From NCBI RefSeq assembly GCF_003002065.1, contig NZ_PVZG01000038.1, positions 1-34,929 on the forward strand: a stretch of DNA of 34,929 nucleotides. Reading direction: 5' to 3'. The notes under the pieces were generated by a model. That model made no database searches and was not told the origin of the DNA. It saw only the letters and a list, made by a program, of their open reading frames with translations. This document shows positions 6,466 through 14,318 of the stretch, in pieces; positions within the stretch are counted from its first letter, which is position 1; each line of letters starts with the position of its first letter. Position numbers and translations under genes: made by a program. Origin of the DNA: Pseudosporangium ferrugineum. Lineage in GTDB: Bacteria; Actinomycetota; Actinomycetes; Mycobacteriales; Micromonosporaceae.

Positions 6466-7193
6466 TGACCACCGACCTTCACCGACTTAAGCGGCTCGGT
6501 TGGGCCGTCCGGGCCGTGTTCACCCTCGGTATCGCCGCGTCGCTGGCCGGCAACGTGCTTCACGCCGAGAACAACGCGATCAGTCAAGCCATCGCCGCGT
6601 GGTCGCCGTTGGCGCTGCTGCTCGCTGTGGAGCTGATCAGCCGCGTTCCGCTGCGCCGAGGTGCCCACGCGGTCGCTCGGCTCGCCGCCACGGCCGTCAT
6701 CGCCGGCATCGCCGCGTGGGTGTCGTACTGGCACTTGGTCGGCGTGGCGGTGCGCTACGGCGAGTCCGGTGCGTCGCCGTACCTGATCCCGTTCAGCGTT
6801 GACGGCCTGATTGTGATCGCCTCGGTTTCCCTGGTGGAGATCGGCGGCCGGATCCGCCGCATTCAGGCGCCGGCGGACCCGGCCACGCCCGTCGCCGTGC
6901 CAAACGCGGCCCCTGCCGTCAAGCCGCTGCCCGCACCGCAACCGGCCGCCGAGCCTGCTCCGGTTCCGCCGGGCAAGAAGGCGCCCGTCAAGCGGGTCAA
7001 GCCGCGCCCCGCGTCGGCGGACAAGGTCGCCAAGGTGGCCGCCAAGATGCCCGGCGCCCCGGTCGCCGCAATCGCAGAAAAGGCCGGTGTCTCCCCATCG
7101 ACCGCGCGGCGTCACCTCGCCGCCCTGGCCGCCACCGACGCGTCACCATCCGCCCCGGCACCTGCCGAAACACCCGCTCTCGCCGCCGCATGA
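6462..7193 (+). CDS. DUF2637 membrane protein (Spd-like)
   Basis: 243 aa. The N-terminal 130 residues hold about four membrane segments (AVRAVFTLGIAASLAGNV, WSPLALLLAVELI, LAATAVIAGIAAWVSYWHLV, FSVDGLIVIASVSLVEIG), the DUF2637 signature. An Ala/Pro/Lys-rich linker follows, then a C-terminal helix-turn-helix-like stretch (AAIAEKAGVSPSTARRHLAAL). DUF2637 proteins accompany FtsK-type translocases in conjugative actinobacterial elements and are thought to aid plasmid spread through the mycelium. The C-terminal DNA-binding-like part may link membrane and DNA. It overlaps both neighbours by ATGA. Confidence 0.88.
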   Translation: MMTTDLHRLKRLGWAVRAVFTLGIAASLAGNVLHAENNAISQAIAAWSPLALLLAVELISRVPLRRGAHAVARLAATAVIAGIAAWVSYWHLVGVAVRYGESGASPYLIPFSVDGLIVIASVSLVEIGGRIRRIQAPADPATPVAVPNAAPAVKPLPAPQPAAEPAPVPPGKKAPVKRVKPRPASADKVAKVAAKMPGAPVAAIAEKAGVSPSTARRHLAALAATDASPSAPAPAETPALAAA

Positions 7194-7411
7194 GCACACG
7201 AACGGAGCGACCGATCATGAACGACCAGCCTGCCTACCCGTTGCCTTGTCCCGAGGCTGACAGCCGGTTCACCTACGGCTTGCTGATCGACATCGCGGAT
7301 CAGCTTCAGGAACACGGTTACCCCCGCCCAATCGCGGCTCGTGACCTGGTCGCGTTGCAGCAGGCGCTGTTCGGCTTCCTCTACGCGACCGAGCACAACG
7401 CGCCCCGATGA
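7190..7411 (+). CDS. small conserved AICE protein before tra
   Basis: 73 aa. The ATG overlaps the DUF2637 stop; an internal ATG (MNDQPAYPLPCPEAD) at 7217 is an alternative start. The motif DSRFTYGLLIDIADQLQEHGYP followed by ARDLVALQQALFGFLY recurs immediately upstream of FtsK-type tra genes in AICEs. It is soluble and helical, of unknown function. It is placed in the transfer operon about 90 bases before the translocase. Confidence 0.8.
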   Translation: MSTRTERPIMNDQPAYPLPCPEADSRFTYGLLIDIADQLQEHGYPRPIAARDLVALQQALFGFLYATEHNAPR

Positions 7412-7501
7412 CTCCGCCCGGCGGCACGGCCCCAGCCGTCCAAAGCAGCGCCGTGCCGCCGGTCCCTCCGCAAGCCCTCACGACCCACAGGAGAGACCCT
7501 G

Positions 7502-9643
7502 ATGGTCCCGCAAAACCCCACCCCAGACGACAACTTCGACTGGACCGCCGCCGAGGCCGACGTCAAGAACGTCGTTGACCTGGACGCGGTCCGCACCCGC
7601 CGCGACAGCGAGCCGGGAGAAACCCACTTCGAGGTGACCCTCGACGAGTCGCCCACCCCCGGCGGCATGCCCGTCGACCCGCCCCCGCCGTCCGGCCCGG
7701 CCGGGCGGGTGCCGATCGTGCCGGTCGGCTGGTCGACCTGGCCGAACATCAAGCACAGCATCCGGCAAACCGCAGCGGTGACCGCGTACCGGTGCGGCTT
7801 CCACGCGCTGCGCTCACCGAAGTACGCCATCGTCGCCGCGTTCTGGGCCGTCGTCGGCCTGTTCCGCCTCACCGGTCGCCAGATCCGCTGGTGGTGGGTC
7901 ACCGAGCAGTACTCACTACGGCAGGCCACCGCTGACGCCAACGACCCGGCAATGTGGCTCAAGCTGCACCGCGAGGTCAAGGCCACCCGCACATGGCGGT
8001 TCATCGTGCTGAGCGCCGAAGCGATGACCGTGGTGATCGGCGGGCCGATCCTGTGGGCGACCGCCCCGTGGTGGGCACTCGCCCTGACCATCACCGCAGT
8101 GGTGGCGTTCCTGGCCCACCTCGGCCGCCCCGACGACCGGCCGATCATCACCCCGGCCACCGTCTCCGGACGGTTCCGCCGAGTGAACCCGGACATCATC
8201 CTGCGCGCCTACTACGCCGCCGGGCTCGGCCACCCGGACAAGCCGCACCAGCAAATCTCGTTCGGCTCCACGATGGCCCGCGACACGTCCGGCACCGGCT
8301 CGCAAGTGTCGATCGACCTGCCGTACGGCAAGACCTTCGACGACGCCGTCAAGGCACGCGGCGCGATCGCCTCCGGCCTGGACGTCGCGGTCTCACAGGT
8401 GTTCATCACCCGCGACCCCAGCTCGCACCGCCGCCACACGCTGTGGGTCGCCGACCGTGACCCCCTCGCCCAGGGCGCCGGCCGAACCCCGCTGCTGCGC
8501 TGCAAGCCCACCGACATCTGGCAGCCCGCCCCGTTCGGACTGGACGAACGCGGCAACAAGGTGTGCGTCGACATGATGTGGAACTCGATCCTCATCGGCG
8601 CTCAGCCTCGGCAGGGCAAGACGTTCGCCGCCCGCTCTCTGGCCCTGCACTGCGCGCTGGATCCCTACGTGAAGCTGACCGTCCTGGACGGTGGCGGCAA
8701 GCCGGACTGGCGCAAGTTCGCGCTGGTCGCCGACCGGTACGCGTTCGGGCTCGCGATGACCCGCGACGGCGACCCCGCCGAGATCGTGCTCGAGGCCCTG
8801 CGCGAGATCAAGGCTGACGTGCAGGACCGGTACGAGCGGCTGTCGAAGCTGCCGGTTGACGTGTGCCCCGAGGGCAAGCTGACCCGCGAGATCGCCCGGG
8901 ACCCGAAGTACAAGATGCCGGTGCGGGCGGTGTTCCTGGACGAGTTCCAGGAGTACTTCGACCTCGGCGACATCAGCAAGGAGATCGCCGCGCTGCTGGT
9001 CTACCTGGTCAAGGTTGCCCCGGCCGCCGGGGTGTTCTTCGTCGACGCCACCCAGCGACCCTCGGGCGTCGGCGGCGGGCAGATCGCGCAGCAGTTCATC
9101 AGCTTCCGCGACAACCACCAGATCCGCTTCTCCCTGCGCACCGGATCGTGGCAGGTCTCCGACCTCGTCCTTGGCTCCGGCGCCTACAGCGAGGGACACG
9201 ACTCCTCGACGCTGCTGCCGTCCTACAAGGGCGTCGGGATCCTGCGCGGCGCCTCGGACGCCACCCCGACCGTACGGACCTATCTGGCCGACGCCGACGA
9301 CGCGGAGAAGATCCTCATCGCCGCCCGCAAGCTGCGTGAGGCCGCCGGAACCCTGAGCGGCATGGCTGCCGGGGAGGACATCACCCGCGAGGTTCGCGAC
9401 GTGCTGGCCGACGTCCGGTCGGTGATCGAGCGCAACGAGACCGGCGCGCAGTGGGAAGAGATCGCCGTCCGCCTCGCCGACCGGCTGCCCGAGGCCTACG
9501 CCGACACCACGGCCGAGTCGATCTCGGCTCAGGTCCGCTCGTTCGGTGTACGCAGCGTAGACGTCAAGCGCAACGGCAAGGCCCTCAAGGGCGCCAAGAC
9601 CGACGACATCGACGCCGCCATCGGCCGACGCAAGGCCGCCTGA
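7502..9643 (+). CDS. tra: FtsK/SpoIIIE-type conjugal DNA translocase (TraB-like)
   Basis: 713 aa. The N-terminal part has membrane segments around residues 103-120 (YAIVAAFWAVVGLF) and 165-205 (two segments). The central RecA-like motor has a Walker A at about 366-374 (GAQPRQGKT) and a Walker B at about 477-482 (VFLDEF). The C-terminal 80 residues look like a winged helix, which in TraB proteins reads specific 8-mers in the clt locus. Established knowledge: in Streptomyces plasmids and AICEs this single protein moves double-stranded DNA between cells, without a relaxase. ATG at 7502, GAGAGAC upstream. The 8-mer cluster immediately downstream is a candidate target. Confidence 0.93.
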   Translation: MVPQNPTPDDNFDWTAAEADVKNVVDLDAVRTRRDSEPGETHFEVTLDESPTPGGMPVDPPPPSGPAGRVPIVPVGWSTWPNIKHSIRQTAAVTAYRCGFHALRSPKYAIVAAFWAVVGLFRLTGRQIRWWWVTEQYSLRQATADANDPAMWLKLHREVKATRTWRFIVLSAEAMTVVIGGPILWATAPWWALALTITAVVAFLAHLGRPDDRPIITPATVSGRFRRVNPDIILRAYYAAGLGHPDKPHQQISFGSTMARDTSGTGSQVSIDLPYGKTFDDAVKARGAIASGLDVAVSQVFITRDPSSHRRHTLWVADRDPLAQGAGRTPLLRCKPTDIWQPAPFGLDERGNKVCVDMMWNSILIGAQPRQGKTFAARSLALHCALDPYVKLTVLDGGGKPDWRKFALVADRYAFGLAMTRDGDPAEIVLEALREIKADVQDRYERLSKLPVDVCPEGKLTREIARDPKYKMPVRAVFLDEFQEYFDLGDISKEIAALLVYLVKVAPAAGVFFVDATQRPSGVGGGQIAQQFISFRDNHQIRFSLRTGSWQVSDLVLGSGAYSEGHDSSTLLPSYKGVGILRGASDATPTVRTYLADADDAEKILIAARKLREAAGTLSGMAAGEDITREVRDVLADVRSVIERNETGAQWEEIAVRLADRLPEAYADTTAESISAQVRSFGVRSVDVKRNGKALKGAKTDDIDAAIGRRKAA

Positions 9644-9644
9644 A

Positions 9645-9799
9645 GGTCGCGGCACTGCCGCGACCGGTCGCGGCAACGCGACTCGACCCGCGACCGGCCT
9701 GGTCAGGCCATACACCGACCGGTCGCGGGTCGCCCCCACCCCAGCTCAAACCCTGAAACGTGCCCGTGGAGGCCCACTGTGCCCACCCTCGCCGCGACC
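9645..9799. promoter_or_regulatory. candidate clt: six GGTCGCGG 8-mers
   Basis: The 8-mer GGTCGCGG occurs on the plus strand at 9645-9652, 9666-9673 and 9721-9728, and on the minus strand at 9658-9665, 9688-9695 and 9792-9799. Two of them form a perfect 16-bp palindrome (9658-9673). TraB-type translocases are known to bind repeated 8-mers at the clt site. The cluster starts two bases after the translocase stop codon. The assignment is inference. Confidence 0.6.
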
Positions 9800-10051
9800 G
9801 CGACCCCCGAAACCACCCTGACCGGCCTACTCTGCCTCGCCACCGTGATCGCCACGCTGTGTTACGGCATCGGCTGCTGGATCTGGCCGTTCGGCAACTG
9901 TCGCAAGTGCAAGGGCAGCGGCAAACGCCGCTCCCCGTTCGGCCGGGCGTTCGGCCTATGCCGCCGCTGCCACGGCGACGGGCGGCGGCTGCGCATCGGC
10001 CGCCGCATCATCAACAGCCTGCGCGAGCTGCACGACAAGGGCACCCGCTGA
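9779..10051 (+). CDS. small membrane protein with DnaJ-like zinc motif
   Basis: 90 aa. GTG at 9779 after GTGGAGG. One N-terminal membrane segment (TGLLCLATVIATLCYGIGCWIW) is followed by CRKCKGSGK and CRRCHGDGR, two CxxCxGxG repeats as in DnaJ zinc fingers. It is probably a membrane-anchored zinc-binding protein facing the cytoplasm, near the translocase. Its role in transfer is inferred from position. Its stop overlaps the next start (TGATG). Confidence 0.8.
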   Translation: MPTLAATATPETTLTGLLCLATVIATLCYGIGCWIWPFGNCRKCKGSGKRRSPFGRAFGLCRRCHGDGRRLRIGRRIINSLRELHDKGTR

Positions 10052-10383
10052 TGGCCCGCACGATGGCCCGACTCACCCGCCGGCAGACCGACCACACCCC
10101 GTGGTGCGCCCGGGACCACCGCTGCGGCATGGCAGAGCACCGATCGGCGGACATCACCGCCGACGACATCGGTGGTCGCGCATGGCTCACCCGCGTACGG
10201 GCCGGGGATGTCGAGTACATCGAGATCCGCGCCCGCATTCCGTTGCACAGCAACGAACATGTGGCCCGCACGCAGCTCGCGACCGCGCTCAACCTCATGC
10301 GTGACTTCCTGGCCCACCTCGCGCCCCGGCTCGGCCGGCGCACCGGCCGGACCCACCCGACGATCGGACGCCGCACCACCTGA
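10051..10383 (+). CDS. small conserved AICE protein (WCxxDHRC type)
   Basis: 110 aa. ATG at 10051 overlaps the preceding stop. HTPWCARDHRCGMAEHRS carries paired Cys/His residues, and RVRAGDVEYIEIRARIPL is a beta-rich stretch. The C-terminus is a helix (ATALNLMRDFLAHLAP). Proteins with this beginning are regular members of AICE transfer operons. No function is established, and a small metal-binding fold is possible. Confidence 0.75.
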   Translation: MARTMARLTRRQTDHTPWCARDHRCGMAEHRSADITADDIGGRAWLTRVRAGDVEYIEIRARIPLHSNEHVARTQLATALNLMRDFLAHLAPRLGRRTGRTHPTIGRRTT

Positions 10384-10418
10384 CCTCACCCACCTACCGA
10401 TGGAAGGGAGCCGCGATC

Positions 10419-12368
10419 GTGACTTCCGCCGGGTACGACCTGGCCGCCGAGCAAGCCGTTATCGGTGCCGCGTTACTCGCCCCCGCTGTGATGGCCGAAC
10501 TGGCCGCCACCCTCACCCCGGACGACTTCGGGCGTCCGGCGCACCGCGTGCTGTGGGAGGTCATGTGCGGCATGCACGCGACCGGCACTCCCACTGACCC
10601 GATCACCGTCACCGCTCATCTTGCCGAGGCCGGCGACCTCGGCAAGATGGGCGGGGCGCCCTACCTGCACACCTTGACCGCCGACGTGCCCACAGCGGCG
10701 AACGCGGCACACTACGCGGGCATCGTCGCCGACCTGGCGAAGCGACGGAAGGTCGCCGACCTCGGCGCTCAGCTCACCCACCTCGCCACCTCGGGCGCCG
10801 ACCCGGCCGAGGTAGTGGCCGCTGGCCGCGCGATGCTCGACGGCGCGGCCGTCCCGGGTGGTTGGTCGCCGCCGATCCCTCTCGGCCGGGGTCGGCACCT
10901 ACCCCCGTTCCCCGCCGAGCTGCTGCCCGGCTGGCTGGCCGACCACGTGGCAGCGGTCGCGGAGTTCACCCAGACCCCTATCGATCTCGCCGGAAGCCTC
11001 GCGCTTGCGTGCCTGTCGACGGCAGCTGGCGGCCGCGCCGAGGTGGAGGTACGCGGCTCCTGGCGGGAACCGACGAACCTTTACACGGTCGTCGTGCTGC
11101 CGCCTGGTTCTCGCAAGAGCGCTGTGTTCGCCGCGATGGTCGCCCCGATCCTCGCGGCGGAGAAGGCCCTGATCGAGCGGACCGCACCCGCGATCATCGA
11201 AGCGGAACTGTCAGCCAAAGTCGCCGGGAAGGCGGCAGAGAAGGCTGCTCTCGCCGCAGCTAACGCCGACGCGCCCGGCCGAGACACCCTGATCGCCGAG
11301 GCAACGGCAGCGGCAATGAACGTCGACGCGATCACCGTTCCTGTGAAACCTCAACTGGTCGCCGACGACGTCACGAGCGAAACCGCCGCATCGCTACTCG
11401 CCCAACAAGGCGGCCGGCTCGCCGTGCTCTCTCCCGAAGGCGGCATCTTTGCCACCATCGCCGGCCGCTACTCCGGAACTCCCAACTTGGAGGTATTCCT
11501 CAAAGGTCACGCCGGGGACATGATGCGCGTTGGCCGGCTGTCCCGCGACGCCGAACACGTCGACAAACCCGCCCTCACCATGGGACTTGCGGTGCAGCCG
11601 GAAATCTTGCGTGACATTGCCGGCATGCCCGGCTTCCGAGGACTCGGCTTGCTCGCCCGCATCCTATTCGCCGTTCCGGAGAACACCGTCGGATTCCGCA
11701 AGGTCGGCGCCGACCCCATCCCCACCGAGGTCGCCGCGACCTTTCACGGCAACCTCCACGCCCTGGTCCTCACCCTCGCCGAATGGACCGACCCGGCCGT
11801 TCTCGTCCTCACCCCCGAGGCGAACGATCTCGTCCTGGACATCGAACGGCGGGTAGAACCCCGGTTAGCGCCGGGCGGGGCATGGGCTCACATCGTGGAT
11901 TGGGGATCGAAGTACACCGGCGCTGTTGTCCGCATCGCCGGCCTGCTCCACCTCGCCGAACACCTCCATGACGGATGGGGAAAGCCAGTCGACGCGGACA
12001 CCCTCAGCCGGGCCGCACAGATCGGGGAGTACTACGCGGCTCACGCCCTGGGCGCCTTCGATGACATGGGCGCCGACCAGGCCACCCGCAACGCCCGAAC
12101 AATCCTCGCCTGGATCGAACGCACCACCACCAACGCCTTCACGAAGCGGGAAGTGTTCCGGGCGCTCAAGTCGTCGCAGATCCCCACGGCGGCCGACTTC
12201 GATCCGCCGCTGGCCGTGCTCGAAGCACACGGCTATCTCCGCCAACTCGACCCGCCCGCACCGAAACGCGCCGGCGGCCGGCCGCCGTCGCCGAGTTTCC
12301 TAGTCCATCCCGACGTTCACCAACCGGCCGCGACCGTCCACCCGCTCGCCGCGCGCCAAGCCGCATAA
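10419..12368 (+). CDS. DnaB N-terminal / DUF3987 replication protein
   Basis: 649 aa, GTG start with AAGGGAG upstream. Residues 1-140 resemble the replicative helicase DnaB N-terminal domain (AAEQAVIGAALLAP, DFGRPAHRVLWEVM, GGAPYLHTLT, AAHYAGIVADLAKRRKV). Residues about 150-600 are DUF3987, with a P-loop-like PPGSRKSAV near residue 230 and EGGIFATIAGRY. DUF3987 proteins are linked to primase/helicase functions in mobile elements. As the only replication-like gene in the element, it probably drives replication of the excised circle. There is no RepSA. The P-loop lacks the usual GxxxxGK[ST] spacing, so ATPase activity is uncertain. Confidence 0.82.
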   Translation: MTSAGYDLAAEQAVIGAALLAPAVMAELAATLTPDDFGRPAHRVLWEVMCGMHATGTPTDPITVTAHLAEAGDLGKMGGAPYLHTLTADVPTAANAAHYAGIVADLAKRRKVADLGAQLTHLATSGADPAEVVAAGRAMLDGAAVPGGWSPPIPLGRGRHLPPFPAELLPGWLADHVAAVAEFTQTPIDLAGSLALACLSTAAGGRAEVEVRGSWREPTNLYTVVVLPPGSRKSAVFAAMVAPILAAEKALIERTAPAIIEAELSAKVAGKAAEKAALAAANADAPGRDTLIAEATAAAMNVDAITVPVKPQLVADDVTSETAASLLAQQGGRLAVLSPEGGIFATIAGRYSGTPNLEVFLKGHAGDMMRVGRLSRDAEHVDKPALTMGLAVQPEILRDIAGMPGFRGLGLLARILFAVPENTVGFRKVGADPIPTEVAATFHGNLHALVLTLAEWTDPAVLVLTPEANDLVLDIERRVEPRLAPGGAWAHIVDWGSKYTGAVVRIAGLLHLAEHLHDGWGKPVDADTLSRAAQIGEYYAAHALGAFDDMGADQATRNARTILAWIERTTTNAFTKREVFRALKSSQIPTAADFDPPLAVLEAHGYLRQLDPPAPKRAGGRPPSPSFLVHPDVHQPAATVHPLAARQAA

Positions 12369-12370
12369 GC

Positions 12371-12447
12371 CGTCTGCCAGAACCGCCACAACCGCCACAA
12401 CCCCGCTCCCGCCGAGGTTTCGGCAGTTGTGGCAGTTCTGGCAGACG
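12371..12447. repeat. 22-bp inverted repeat with GCCACAAC iterations
   Basis: Arms at 12371-12392 and 12426-12447 match with one mismatch and enclose a 33-base loop. The octamer GCCACAAC is repeated on the left side (arm end and 12394-12401). It lies between the replication gene and xis. It could be an origin with iteron-like repeats, a terminator/attenuator before xis-int, or an excisionase site. The structure is seen directly. The role is open. Confidence 0.65.
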
Positions 12448-12503
12448 CACGCCGATCGCTGCGACTCCGCCAGATCACCACCCTCGCCAGGAGGCCGGTA
12501 ACC

Positions 12504-12692
12504 GTGCCCAGCGACTTCCTCACCCTCGATGAATTCCTTGCTCAGATGGGCGTGCCTAGGTCGACGTTCTTCCGCTGGAAGGCCATCGGCTTGGCTCCAC
12601 GCCACTACAAGATGCCGAACCGATCGATCCGTATCCGCCGTGCCGACTTCGAGTCCTGGCTGTCCTCCTGTGAGGAGTCGCAAGCAGCATGA
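12504..12692 (+). CDS. xis: excisionase-like helix-turn-helix protein
   Basis: 62 aa. The GTG at 12504 has AGGAGG at 12489-12494. The motif LTLDEFLAQMGVPRSTFFRWKAIG, followed by YKMPNRSIRIRRADFESWL, is the MerR/AlpA-type winged HTH typical of Xis. Together with integrase it would direct excision. The stop overlaps the integrase ATG (ATGA), so the two are co-translated as in pSAM2-type elements. Confidence 0.88.
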   Translation: MPSDFLTLDEFLAQMGVPRSTFFRWKAIGLAPRHYKMPNRSIRIRRADFESWLSSCEESQAA

Positions 12693-14083
12693 ACACCACA
12701 TACGACGTGCGACTCTGGGCCATCCGTGAGCACACCGGCAAGGATCGCAAGACCGGCAAGCCGCGCAGCACATACCGAGTGCGCTGGATGGTCGCGGGGA
12801 ACGAGTTCGGCGAGACGTTCAAAACGCGGGCACTCGCAGAGAGCTTCCGATCGAAGCTCATGACGGCTCAGCGTGAAGGGCTCGCGTTCGACACCGCGAG
12901 CGGTCTGCCGGAACCGATGGCGCGAGAACTCAACACCCGATCCTGGTACGAGCACGCGGTTGCGTTCGTCGACATGAAGTGGCCGCGAGCCGCTGCTAAG
13001 CATCGCAAGAGCATCGCTGAGGCGCTTGCCAACGTAACCCCGGTTTTGCTTTCAACTGCGCGGGGAGCCCCGTCCGACGACGAGATCCGGCGGGCGTTGT
13101 ACGCCTGGTCGTTCAACAAGGCGCGTCGCGATGCCGGCACGCCACCGGAGGACATCGCGCCGACGATTCGGTGGCTCGCTTCGAACACAGTCAATCTGAA
13201 TGCGTTGCAGGATGCCGCTCTGGTTCGCAAGGTCCTCGACGCTCTCTCGCTTCGCCTGGACGGGAAGCCGGCCGCCGCGACGACCGTCGCTCGCAAACGG
13301 GCCGTCGTCTACGGAGCCCTGCGCTACGCGGTCGAGTTGAAGCTACTGCCGGCTCATCCCATGGAACATGTCCAGTGGATCGCGCCCAAGTCGGATGACG
13401 AAGTGGATCGGCGATCCGTCGTGAATCCCGCTCAGGCAATCACCCTGCTCGCCGCCGTCGGTGAGCGGCACCCTCGCCTGGTTGCTTTCTTCGCGTGCCT
13501 CTACTTCGCTGCACTCCGGCCGGCAGAAGCGTTGCACCTTCGAGTGGAGGACTGCGAGCTTCCTGAAGAGGGCTGGGGCATGCTGCGCCTGTCCGGCTCG
13601 ACGCAGCATGTCGGGCAGGGCTGGGGGGACGACAGCAACGCGATCCGGGAGGACCGGGAGCTGAAGCATCGTGCCAAGACGGCGGTGCGGCCGGTGCCGG
13701 CTCCTCCGCCACTCGTCCGGGCGCTCCGCTGGCACATCGCTGCCCACGGACACGCTCCGGATGGCCGGCTGTTCGTCACTCAGGGGTATGGGAACGGGCC
13801 GGTGTCGAAGGAGACCTACTCGCGAGTCTGGCGTGCGGCTCGGCGGGATGCTCTGTCCGAGGCCCAGCAGCGTTCGCCGCTCGCCCGGCGACCGTACGAC
13901 CTGCGGCACGCGGCCGTGTCGCTCTGGCTCAACGAGGGCGTTCCTGCCACCCAGGTAGCCGAGTGGGCCGGGCATAGCGTTCACGTCCTGCTCAAGGTCT
14001 ACGCGAAGTGCATCGACGGTCAGGACGAGGCAGCTCGCCGGCGGATCTCGCGCGCGCTCGACCTGGCCGTCGAGCCAGCGTAG
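12689..14083 (+). CDS. int: tyrosine site-specific integrase
   Basis: 464 aa. The N-terminal arm-binding region has the YRVRWMVAGNEFGETFKTR type. A core-binding SAM-like domain lies at about 85-190, and the catalytic domain at about 230-450. Catalytic residues seen: Arg277 (ALRPAEA), the YDLRH box with Arg406 (the first His is Tyr, as usual in actinobacterial integrases), AGHS, and the nucleophile Tyr438 (KVYAKC). The gene ends 144 bases before the att core, the usual AICE arrangement. It recombines attP with the tRNA-Ser 3' end. Confidence 0.95.
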   Translation: MNTTYDVRLWAIREHTGKDRKTGKPRSTYRVRWMVAGNEFGETFKTRALAESFRSKLMTAQREGLAFDTASGLPEPMARELNTRSWYEHAVAFVDMKWPRAAAKHRKSIAEALANVTPVLLSTARGAPSDDEIRRALYAWSFNKARRDAGTPPEDIAPTIRWLASNTVNLNALQDAALVRKVLDALSLRLDGKPAAATTVARKRAVVYGALRYAVELKLLPAHPMEHVQWIAPKSDDEVDRRSVVNPAQAITLLAAVGERHPRLVAFFACLYFAALRPAEALHLRVEDCELPEEGWGMLRLSGSTQHVGQGWGDDSNAIREDRELKHRAKTAVRPVPAPPPLVRALRWHIAAHGHAPDGRLFVTQGYGNGPVSKETYSRVWRAARRDALSEAQQRSPLARRPYDLRHAAVSLWLNEGVPATQVAEWAGHSVHVLLKVYAKCIDGQDEAARRRISRALDLAVEPA

Positions 14084-14171
14084 GCGGTCGAAACTTTGCC
14101 GCACATTTGCCGTGACGAGTCATCGCGAGCGAGATCATCCGAGACTCAGTGAGACTGTCGATCAATCGATT

Positions 14172-14215
14172 GAAACCCCCGTTGGGCTGCGTTCGCGCAG
14201 CTCACCGGGGGTTTC
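14172..14215. terminator. bidirectional hairpin between int and tRNA-Ser
   Basis: GAAACCCCCG (14172-14181) pairs with CGGGGGTTTC (14206-14215), with an inner GCTGC/GCAGC stem. It would end int transcription on the plus strand and tRNA-Ser on the minus strand. The element thus supplies the restored tRNA gene with its own terminator. Confidence 0.75.
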
Positions 14216-14227
14216 TGCTGTTCCTGA

Positions 14228-14291
14228 GGCGGAGGGCGTGGGATTCGAACCCACGGAGACGCGGAACGCCTCACCGGTTTTCAAGACCGGC
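14228..14291 (-). repeat. attR, 64-bp core
   Basis: Identical to 336-399. It includes the tRNA-Ser anticodon arm to 3' end plus two bases beyond. This copy completes a functional tRNA gene, so insertion did not destroy the host tRNA. Confidence 0.93.
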
Positions 14292-14317
14292 GCCATCGGC
14301 CACTAGGCGAGCCCTCC
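14230..14317 (-). tRNA. tRNA-Ser(UGA)
   Basis: 88-nt type II tRNA on the minus strand. The acceptor GGAGGGC (14317-14311) pairs with GCCCTCC (14237-14231), with discriminator G. The anticodon loop CTTGAAA gives anticodon TGA. A long variable arm and the GTTCGAATC T loop are present. It reads the UCA and UCG codon family. It is the integration target of the AICE, and its 3' half is element-derived. Confidence 0.95.
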
Positions 14318-14318
14318 C

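Larger units (their letters stand above)
336..14291. mobile_element. integrated AICE in tRNA-Ser(UGA)
   Basis: The element is bounded by a perfect 64-bp direct repeat (336-399 and 14228-14291), giving a unit of 13,892 bp. It carries every expected AICE module: integrase and excisionase beside attR, an FtsK/TraB-type translocase, DUF2637 and other small transfer proteins, a DnaB-N/DUF3987 replication protein, GntR regulators and a cargo zone at attL. All core genes have intact reading frames, so excision and transfer are plausible. No RepSA-type initiator and no NUDIX (Pra-like) regulator is seen. Completeness is read from the sequence. Mobility is inferred. Confidence 0.92.
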
